Source: Thermus_A sp040290245 (GTDB lineage Bacteria > Deinococcota > Deinococci > Deinococcales > Thermaceae). From it: a DNA stretch of 5,635 nucleotides. The stretch covers positions 1 through 5,635 of the forward strand of contig NZ_PSMQ01000082.1 in assembly GCF_040290245.1 (NCBI RefSeq), written 5' to 3'. Below, piece after piece: positions 1 through 4,990 of this stretch. Positions within the stretch are counted from its first letter, which is position 1; every line of letters begins with the position of its first letter. The notes beneath the pieces are model-generated. The model was given only the letters and a program-made list of their open reading frames with translations. It did no database searches and was not told the origin of the DNA. The position numbers and the translations under genes were made by a program.

Positions 1-5
1 TAGTG

Positions 6-26
6 CCCCGCATCTTTAATGCGGGG
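6..26 (+). repeat. left-end hairpin of the IS element
   Basis: A perfect 8-bp stem, CCCCGCAT (6-13) with ATGCGGGG (19-26), encloses a 5-nt loop CTTTA. No T-run follows, so it does not read as an intrinsic terminator. Its position about 100 nt upstream of tnpB matches the left-end hairpin recognised by IS200/IS605 transposases. The cleavage site and target-adjacent motif expected a little upstream would fall at or before base 1 and cannot be judged. Confidence 0.65.
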
Positions 27-124
27 GTACATGGACCCCTTCCACCAATCCCGCAGAGGTTGTATGATGGGAACAGAAACGGCCCGGCGGTGTAGGAGCA
101 CCCCGAGCCCGGCATCACCTGGAC

Positions 125-133
125 AGGAGGTGA
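125..133 (+). promoter_or_regulatory. strong Shine-Dalgarno for tnpB, oddly placed
   Basis: AGGAGGTGA is a nine-base perfect complement to the usual 3' end of 16S rRNA. It overlaps the only nearby conventional in-frame start, GTG at 130-132. The codon at normal spacing (8 nt after AGGAGG) is ATC at 139-141, in frame. Either the start codon was mutated, a rare ATC start is used, or translation begins at the overlapped GTG with a poor upstream signal. Confidence 0.5.
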
Positions 134-1311
134 CGCAGATCGAGAATACCACGCACAAGAAAGCTTTTGTATACCGCCTGTACCCCACTCGGGCACAGGA
201 AGCCGCCCTGGTGCGCATCCTCGACCTGACCCGCGAACTGTACAACGCCGCCCTGCAGGAGCGCCGGGCTGCTTTGCGAAGCAAACACCGAGAGGCCTGG
301 CGGAAGGCGGGGAAGTCGCTGACTGTGTACGACCAGATGCGCTTGCTCGGCGAGGTCAAGGCGGTGCGCCCGGAGTACCGCGAGGTCTACGCCCAGGTCC
401 TGCAGGAGACCCTGAAGCAGCTTGACCGGGCCTTCCAAGGCTTCTTCCAGCGGGTCAAGCAAGAGAAGAAACCGGGCTTTCCGCGCTTCCGGGGGCGAGG
501 CTGGTGGGACAGCTTCACCTTCCCCCAGGTGACCCGCCAAGGCCATTGGGTCGGTCCAGGAAAGCTTCTCGGCAACGGCAAGGTCAAGGTGCCCGGGGTA
601 GGCCACGTCCGCATCAAACAGCACCGGCCCCTGGAGGGGGTGCCCAAGACCTTCACCCTCAAGCGGCAGGCAGGGAACTGGTACGCGGTGTACACCTGCG
701 AGGTACCCCACCAACCCCTGCCCCCGTCCCAGGAAGCCGTGGGGATCGACCTAGGTCTCATCCACTTCGCATCGACTTCGGACGGGGAGACCTTTGCCCC
801 GCCCAAGGCTCACCAAAAAGCCGAGGCCCGGCTGAAGCGCACTCAGAAAGCTTTGTCAAAAAAACAGCGGTGCTCTAACCGATACCGGAAGCTCCAAAAG
901 CAGCTGGCCCGGTACCTGGTCAACCGCTACGGTACCATTGCTCATGAAGATTTGAACCTGGCCGGGCTGCACCGCACCCGGTTGGCAAAGTCCTTCAGCG
1001 ATGCGGACCATGCACAGTTCATCAGCATCCTCTTGGTGTTCGCTGCGCGAAGCAACTCCGCCAAGGCTGCAAGTGCCGGGCGGCTGCTTTGTGAAGCAAA
1101 CACCGAGAGGGTCATCGCGGTCAGACCGCACGGTACAAGCCAGACTTGCCCGAACTGCGGCAGCGTTAGGAAGAAGGAGCTGTCCGAGCGCATCCACGTC
1201 TGCGAATGTGGGTGCGTGCTGGACCGGGACGTAGCCGCCGCAAAGGTGATTCTGGCTTTGGGCTTGGACGGAGCCCTCGGGGATGGGCAGCGGGTGGCCG
1301 CTCCCATCTGA
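130..1311 (+). CDS. tnpB: TnpB, RNA-guided nuclease of IS605/IS1341 type (OrfB), probably degenerate
   Basis: TnpB is an omega-RNA-guided RuvC-like DNA nuclease, the family from which Cas12 arose. From GTG130 the product is 393 aa, within the family range. The N-terminal part (KKAFVYRLYPT, about 10-20) is the usual OrfB opening. RuvC-I is GIDLGL with D207, RuvC-II is HEDLN with E273, and RuvC-III is LDRD with D367. The zinc ribbon uses C340, C343, C358 and C360. All catalytic residues are kept, but the gene carries three 8-aa insertions from hairpin mini-repeats (residues 47-54, about 302-309, 319-326). It also appears to lack about 20 residues between R261 and Y262, where family members have a helix like LHxKIxNQRxDFLHK. 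Nuclease function is therefore doubtful. The open frame extends upstream to 19, but that part overlaps the left-end hairpin and resembles no TnpB sequence; the start is uncertain (130 or 139). Confidence 0.92.
   Translation: MTQIENTTHKKAFVYRLYPTRAQEAALVRILDLTRELYNAALQERRAALRSKHREAWRKAGKSLTVYDQMRLLGEVKAVRPEYREVYAQVLQETLKQLDRAFQGFFQRVKQEKKPGFPRFRGRGWWDSFTFPQVTRQGHWVGPGKLLGNGKVKVPGVGHVRIKQHRPLEGVPKTFTLKRQAGNWYAVYTCEVPHQPLPPSQEAVGIDLGLIHFASTSDGETFAPPKAHQKAEARLKRTQKALSKKQRCSNRYRKLQKQLARYLVNRYGTIAHEDLNLAGLHRTRLAKSFSDADHAQFISILLVFAARSNSAKAASAGRLLCEANTERVIAVRPHGTSQTCPNCGSVRKKELSERIHVCECGCVLDRDVAAAKVILALGLDGALGDGQRVAAPI
269..292 (+). repeat. hairpin mini-repeat, copy 1 (in tnpB)
   Basis: This 24-nt unit is CTGC (269-272), stem TTTGC (273-277), loop GAA (278-280), stem GCAAA (281-285) and CACCGAG (286-292), followed by AGG. 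Removing exactly 24 nt restores the expected ERREAWRK context of TnpB, so it looks like an in-frame insertion adding AALRSKHR (residues 47-54). Counting the following AGG, it matches copy 3 at 26 of 27 positions. The 5' flank GCCGGG is also shared, except for a 3-nt offset in copy 3. Confidence 0.75.
1032..1055 (-). repeat. hairpin mini-repeat, copy 2 (inverted, in tnpB)
   Basis: Read on the minus strand this is TTGC, stem TTCGC, loop GCA, stem GCGAA and CACCAAG, followed by AGG (plus-strand CCT at 1029-1031). Over 27 nt it matches copy 3 at 21 positions. The third stem pair is C-G where copies 1 and 3 have T-A, a compensated change. It is in frame and adds about eight residues (LVFAARSN, about 302-309) in the middle of SIL...SAKAASAGR. 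Because it is read antisense, the peptide is unlike those of the other copies. Confidence 0.65.
1084..1107 (+). repeat. hairpin mini-repeat, copy 3 (in tnpB)
   Basis: The 24-nt unit is CTGC (1084-1087), stem TTTGT (1088-1092), loop GAA, stem GCAAA (1096-1100) and CACCGAG (1101-1107), then AGG. One stem pair is T-G (wobble in RNA) instead of the C-G of copy 1. It adds LLCEANTE (residues 319-326); deleting it restores AGR-RVIAV just before the zinc ribbon, as in ordinary TnpB. It starts at codon position 1, whereas copy 1 starts at position 2, so the same DNA encodes a different peptide. Confidence 0.75.
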
Positions 1312-1369
1312 CCCGAGAAGCCCCCTTCTTCAGAAGGGGGAGTCGTCACAGAAGGTGTGAGGCTCGAGG
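1200..1369 (+). ncRNA. putative omega-RNA (reRNA) with guide from the uvrC 5' end
   Basis: TnpB guide RNAs are known to come from the 3' part of tnpB and the element right end, with about 16-20 nt of flanking host DNA as the guide. By that rule the scaffold would end at about 1349 and the guide would be about 1350-1369, covering the uvrC ribosome-binding region and GTG start. The 5' boundary is a guess. The right-end hairpin is seen directly; transcription and processing are inferred. Given the degenerate TnpB, this RNA may be non-functional. Confidence 0.35.
1321..1340 (+). repeat. right-end hairpin of the IS element
   Basis: CCCCCTTC (1321-1328) pairs with GAAGGGGG (1333-1340) around a TTCA loop. 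It is followed by AGTCGTCAC, the presumed right tip and cleavage region. It lies 9 nt after the tnpB stop and 16 nt before the uvrC start codon. No U-tract follows, so termination before uvrC is not expected. It is also the expected terminal stem of the omega-RNA scaffold. Confidence 0.8.
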
Positions 1370-3204
1370 ACCTTCCCCCCTTGCCCGAAACCCCTGGGGT
1401 CTACCTCTGGAAACGGGGGGAGGAGGTCTTGTACGTGGGCAAGGCCAAGAACCTGAAAGCCCGCGTGCGAAGTTACTTCCACCAGGAAGGCAAGGGGAAG
1501 AAGGTGGCGGAGGCCGCGGACCGGGTGGAGTTCATCGCCACCCGGGACGAGGTGGAGGCCCTCCTCCTCGAGGCCAACCTGATCAAGCTCCACCTGCCGC
1601 CCTATAACGTTCTGCTCAAGGACGACAAGCACTACCCCTTTTTGAAGCTCACCCGGGAGGCGTTTCCCACCCTTTTGGTGGTGCGCCAAGTGGAGGAGGA
1701 CGGCGCCCGCTACTTCGGGCCCTTCCCGGAGGCGGGGGCGGTGCGCCGGATCAAAAGGCTTCTGGACCGGGTCTTCCCCTTGCGGAAGAACTCGGGGTAT
1801 CCGATGAAGAAGCGCCGCCGGCCCTGCCTGAACTACAGCATGGGCCGGTGCCTCGCCCCGTGTGTGGACCGGGCCGACCCCGCGGCCTACCGGGAGGTGG
1901 TGCGGCAGGTGGAGGAGGTCCTGGAGGGAAGGGTGGACGGGGTTTTGAAAACCCTCGAGGCCCAGATGAAGGCCGCGGCCCTGGCCTTGGACTTTGAACG
2001 GGCGGCGGAGCTAAGGGACCAGATGGAGGCGCTAAGGTCCTTCTTCGGTACAAGCCAGCAGGCCATCCGCCTCGGCCTGAAGGACCTGGACTTCCTGGGG
2101 CATAAGGAGGCGGGAAGCCTGCACGTGGTCCAGCTGTACCAGGTGCGCTCAGGCAGGATCCTGGGCCGGGTAAGCCGGGTTTTAGAGGTCTCCTCCGAGG
2201 GGCGAGGGGCCCCTGAAAAGCGCCCTGCTTCTCCGGTAGGAGAACATCGGGCTGCTTCTCCGATAGGAGAACACCGGGAGGAGGTCCTTTGGGCCTTCCT
2301 CCGGGACTACTACCTCGAGGCCACCCCCCTCCCCCCGGAGATCCTCCTCCCCTTCCCCGTGGAAGGTCAAGAGGCCCTGGAGGCGCTTTTGAGCCAGAGG
2401 AGGGGGGGGCGGGTGAGGATCCACGTTCCCAAACGGGGGGAGAAGGCGAGGCTTCTCGAGCTCGCGGCCCAAAACGCCCAGCTGGCCTTGGAGACAGAGC
2501 TGAGGCTTCTGGAAAGGCGGGGGGACCACCCCGGGCTTCGGGCGCTTCAGGAGGTTTTGGGGCTTTCCCGGAGGCCTTTCCGCCTCGAGGGGTATGACCT
2601 CTCCCACCTGATGGGCCAGGACCCGGTGGGCTCCATCGCGGTCTTTGAGGGGGGCAGGCCCAAGCGGGCGGAGTACCGGCGGATGCGGATCAAAAGCCCG
2701 GGGGGGGATGACTACCAGGGGATGCAGGAGCTCGTCCGGCGGCGCTTCACCGGACGCCTTAAGGAGCTGCCCTTCCCCGACCTCCTCCTCATCGACGGGG
2801 GGCTGGGCCAGGTGCGGGCGGCGGAGGAGGCCTTGAAGGCGGCGGGCCTAAGCCTTCCCCTGGTGGGCCTGGCCAAAGAGGAGGAGGTCCTGGTCCTCCC
2901 CAGCGGAAAACGCCTCGCCCTTCCCCCCAGCCACCCCGCCCTTCAGCTCCTCATCCACCTGCGGGACGAGACCCACCGAAACGGCCTCACCTACCAACAA
3001 AAAAAGCGGAGCGAGCGGCTTTTCAGGCTTTTGGAGGGCATCCCCGGGATCGGGGAAAAGCGCAAGCGCCTCCTCTTGGAACGGTACGGGGGCCTCGAGG
3101 CCTTGAGAAAGGCCCCCTTGGAGGAACTCGCCCGTCTTCCAGGGATGAACGAGAAGGCGGCCCGCGCTTTAAAAGAGGCCCTATCTGGTAGCATGGGTCC
3201 TTGA
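1357..3204 (+). CDS. uvrC: UvrC, excinuclease ABC subunit C
   Basis: UvrC makes both incisions flanking a lesion after UvrA/UvrB loading in nucleotide excision repair. The 615-aa product is complete. The N-terminal GIY-YIG nuclease (3' incision) shows GVY at 14-16, YVG at 26-28, R36, E72 and N84. A Cys cluster follows with C157, C165 and C169, but N145 stands where I recall E. coli having a fourth Cys. The UVR motif that binds UvrB is about 200-233. The RNase H-like nuclease (5' incision) shows D414 (GYDLSH), D480 (LLIDGG) and H540. Paired helix-hairpin-helix motifs occupy about 557-611. Between the UVR and RNase H parts is a 9-aa tandem repeat (290-307) from two hairpin mini-repeats. GTG1357 is chosen because the GIY domain begins right after it; no well-spaced Shine-Dalgarno is visible (AGAAGG at 1350-1355 is only 1 nt away). 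The IS end lies 7 nt upstream, and argS overlaps by one base. Confidence 0.98.
   Translation: MRLEDLPPLPETPGVYLWKRGEEVLYVGKAKNLKARVRSYFHQEGKGKKVAEAADRVEFIATRDEVEALLLEANLIKLHLPPYNVLLKDDKHYPFLKLTREAFPTLLVVRQVEEDGARYFGPFPEAGAVRRIKRLLDRVFPLRKNSGYPMKKRRRPCLNYSMGRCLAPCVDRADPAAYREVVRQVEEVLEGRVDGVLKTLEAQMKAAALALDFERAAELRDQMEALRSFFGTSQQAIRLGLKDLDFLGHKEAGSLHVVQLYQVRSGRILGRVSRVLEVSSEGRGAPEKRPASPVGEHRAASPIGEHREEVLWAFLRDYYLEATPLPPEILLPFPVEGQEALEALLSQRRGGRVRIHVPKRGEKARLLELAAQNAQLALETELRLLERRGDHPGLRALQEVLGLSRRPFRLEGYDLSHLMGQDPVGSIAVFEGGRPKRAEYRRMRIKSPGGDDYQGMQELVRRRFTGRLKELPFPDLLLIDGGLGQVRAAEEALKAAGLSLPLVGLAKEEEVLVLPSGKRLALPPSHPALQLLIHLRDETHRNGLTYQQKKRSERLFRLLEGIPGIGEKRKRLLLERYGGLEALRKAPLEELARLPGMNEKAARALKEALSGSMGP
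2225..2251 (+). repeat. hairpin mini-repeat, copy 4 (tandem unit 1, in uvrC)
   Basis: The 27-nt unit is CTGC (2225-2228), stem TTCTCC (2229-2234), loop GGTA (2235-2238), stem GGAGAA (2239-2244) and CATCGGG (2245-2251). The outer CTGC-TT and AA-CAYCGGG match the tnpB copies, while the stem is one pair longer and the loop one base longer. It encodes PASPVGEHR (UvrC 290-298) and is directly followed by the second unit. Confidence 0.75.
2252..2278 (+). repeat. hairpin mini-repeat, copy 5 (tandem unit 2, in uvrC)
   Basis: It is a head-to-tail duplicate of the preceding 27 nt with two differences (G to A in the loop, T to C in CAYCGGG). CTGC (2252-2255), stem TTCTCC (2256-2261), loop GATA, stem GGAGAA (2266-2271) and CACCGGG (2272-2278) are followed by AGG, as in the tnpB copies. 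It encodes AASPIGEHR (299-307) in UvrC. Confidence 0.8.
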
Positions 3205-4985
3205 TGTTGAAGGCCCGTCTCGCCGAAGCCGTCCAGGAAGCCCTGAGAAAACTGGGGGTTGAGGCCCCGGTCATCGTCCAGCGCACCCCGGAGGGCAGGC
3301 CCGGGGACTACGGGACCCCGGTGGCCTTCGCCCTGGCCCGAAGCCTCAGAAAACCCCCCCAGGCCATCGCGGAGGAGATCCGAGCCCTCCTCCCCCCCCT
3401 GGCCTTTCTGGAAAGGGCCGAGGAGGTGGGGGGGTATCTGAACTTCCACCTGCGGACCGAGGCCCTTTTGGCGGAAGCCCTCAAGCCCCCAAGGCCTTTC
3501 CCCAAGACCCGGGGCAGGGTCTTGATCGAGCACACCTCGGTCAACCCCAACAAGGAGCTCCACGTGGGGCATCTGCGGAACGTGGCGCTAGGGGACAGCC
3601 TGGCCCGGATCCTGGACTATGCGGGCCACCAGGTGGAGGTCCTGAACTACATCGACGATACGGGCCGTCAGGCGGCGGAAAGCCTCTTCGCCCTCCGCCA
3701 CTACGGCCTCGAGTGGGATGGGAAGGAGAAGTACGACCACTTCGTCGGCCGGGCCTATGTACGCCTCCACCAAGACCCCAGGAAGGAGGCGCTGGAACAA
3801 GGGATCCAAAAGGTCCTCCAGGCCCTGGAAAGAGGGGAGCTTAGGGAGGAGGTGAACCGGATCCTCCTGGCCCAGCTTAAGACGATGCACGACCTAAACG
3901 CCCACTACGACCTCTTGGTCTGGGAGAGCGACATCGTCCGGGCGGGGCTTTTGGAGGGGGCTTTAGAGCGTTTGAAGCAGAGCCCCTTCGTCTTCACCCC
4001 CAAGGAAGGCAAGTACCAAGGGGCCCTGGTCATGGACGCCAGCCAGGTCCTGCCCGGCCTCGAGGACCCCTACTTCGTCCTGGTCCGATCGAACGGTGCG
4101 GCCACCTACTACGCCAAGGACATCGCCTTTCAGTTTTGGAAGATGGGGCTCTTGGAGGGGCTCAGGTTCCGACCCTACGAGAACCCCTTCTACCCCAGGC
4201 TACGGACCAGCGCCCCTGAGGGGGAGGCCTACACCCCCAAGGCGGAGATGACGGTGAACGTCATCGATGCCCGCCAGTCCCACCCCCAGGCCCTGGTCCG
4301 CACCGCCTTGGCCTTGGTGGGGCGGCCGGACCTGATGGAAAAGGCGGTCCACCTGGCCTATGAAACGGTTCTCCTCGAGGGCCAGCAGATGTCCGGCCGG
4401 AAGGGGCTCACCGTGAGCGTGGACGAGGTTTTGGAGGAGGCCTGGGGACGGGCGCTGAGGGTGATACGGGAAAAGAACCCCGACCACCCCGACCCAGAAG
4501 ACGCCGCCCGGATGGTGGCCCTGGCCGCCCTCCGCTTCGCCATGGTCAAGGTGGAGCCCAGAAAGCAGATCGACTTCCGCTACGAGGAGGCCCTTTCCTT
4601 CGAGGGGGACACCGGCCCCTATGTCCAGTACGCCCACGCCCGGGCCGCGGCCATCCTGAGGAAGAGCGAAACCCCCGACGAACCCGACCTGGCCCAGGCC
4701 ACCCCCTACGAACGGCGGCTTGCCCTCTGGCTTCTGGACTTCGAGGAAAAGGTCCTGGAAAGCGCGGAGGAGAAAAGCCCCCATCCCCTCGCCCAGTACC
4801 TTCTGGACCTGGCGGCGGCCTGGAACGCCTATTACAACGCCAAGGAAGACGGCCGCCCCGCCACGCCTGTCCTCACTGCTCCGCCTGGGCTCAAGGGGCT
4901 TAGGCTCGCCCTGGTGGAGAAGCTCAAGGCCACCTTGGCCACGGGCCTGGGGCTTCTAGGCATCCCCGCCCCTGAGGTAATGTAG
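3204..4985 (+). CDS. argS: arginyl-tRNA synthetase (ArgRS, class I)
   Basis: It charges tRNA-Arg with arginine using ATP, in the cytoplasm. The product is 593 aa and closely resembles the ArgRS of T. thermophilus, which I remember as about 592 aa. Residues 1 to about 90 form the N-terminal tRNA D-loop-binding domain. The class I HIGH signature is H120-V-G-H123 inside SVNPNKELHVGHLRN. The KMSKS-equivalent loop is M396-S-G-R-K-G, a variant I also recall in the Thermus enzyme and not a defect. The C-terminal DALR anticodon-binding helical domain starts near F466-E-G-D-T-G. ATG3204 is preferred over TTG3201 because it gives the family N-terminus ML(K/R) and overlaps the uvrC stop as TGATG, which suggests translational coupling. 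No good Shine-Dalgarno precedes it. No mini-repeat was found in this gene. Confidence 0.99.
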   Translation: MLKARLAEAVQEALRKLGVEAPVIVQRTPEGRPGDYGTPVAFALARSLRKPPQAIAEEIRALLPPLAFLERAEEVGGYLNFHLRTEALLAEALKPPRPFPKTRGRVLIEHTSVNPNKELHVGHLRNVALGDSLARILDYAGHQVEVLNYIDDTGRQAAESLFALRHYGLEWDGKEKYDHFVGRAYVRLHQDPRKEALEQGIQKVLQALERGELREEVNRILLAQLKTMHDLNAHYDLLVWESDIVRAGLLEGALERLKQSPFVFTPKEGKYQGALVMDASQVLPGLEDPYFVLVRSNGAATYYAKDIAFQFWKMGLLEGLRFRPYENPFYPRLRTSAPEGEAYTPKAEMTVNVIDARQSHPQALVRTALALVGRPDLMEKAVHLAYETVLLEGQQMSGRKGLTVSVDEVLEEAWGRALRVIREKNPDHPDPEDAARMVALAALRFAMVKVEPRKQIDFRYEEALSFEGDTGPYVQYAHARAAAILRKSETPDEPDLAQATPYERRLALWLLDFEEKVLESAEEKSPHPLAQYLLDLAAAWNAYYNAKEDGRPATPVLTAPPGLKGLRLALVEKLKATLATGLGLLGIPAPEVM

Positions 4986-4990
4986 GCGTG

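Larger units (their letters stand above)
1..1349 (+). mobile_element. IS200/IS605-superfamily, tnpB-only (IS1341-like) element
   Basis: The unit is bounded by a hairpin near the window start (6-26) and a hairpin plus AGTCGTCAC at its right end (1321-1349), with one tnpB gene between them. Subterminal hairpins without terminal inverted repeats or an obvious target duplication are typical of this superfamily, which moves as single-stranded DNA through a Y1 transposase. No such transposase is present here, so movement would need one supplied from elsewhere. The right tip is placed at 1349 because GAAG-hairpin-GGAGTnGTCAC is a recurrent right end of such elements as I remember them. The exact left tip is uncertain and may lie just outside the window. 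The element sits directly against the uvrC start. Unlike the host genes downstream it contains no CTCGAG, which fits a different origin. Confidence 0.8.

Noticed and set aside
6..26. Intrinsic terminator of an upstream gene
   Set aside because: The stem is strong but has no following T-run, and its position fits an IS left-end hairpin better.
63..68. TATGAT as a -10 promoter element for tnpB
   Set aside because: The sequence 17 bp upstream (TTCCAC at 40-45) is a poor -35, and one hexamer is weak evidence.
80..112. Possible degenerate sixth mini-repeat (GGTGTAGGAGCACCCCGAG)
   Set aside because: Only TAGGAG and a CACCCCGAG-like tail resemble the family. There is no proper stem or CTGC flank, so it is compatible with chance in GC-rich DNA.
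1330..1689. Long open frames on the minus strand and in alternate plus frames throughout
   Set aside because: They are shadows of high-GC genes: low-complexity Pro/Arg/Gly-rich translations overlapping well-supported CDSs with no recognisable domains.
2225..2278. CRISPR array or tandem-repeat minisatellite
   Set aside because: There are only two directly abutting units with no spacers, within an open uvrC frame, and related single units occur in tnpB. An in-frame palindromic element explains them better.
2401..2410. Run of eight Gs in uvrC as a frameshift or phase-variation tract
   Set aside because: The UvrC frame is continuous across it with conserved residues on both sides. Similar G runs occur elsewhere in this GC-rich sequence.
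4389..4406. ArgRS lacking a canonical KMSKS loop
   Set aside because: MSGRKG at this place is, from memory, what the active T. thermophilus enzyme also has, so it is not a defect.
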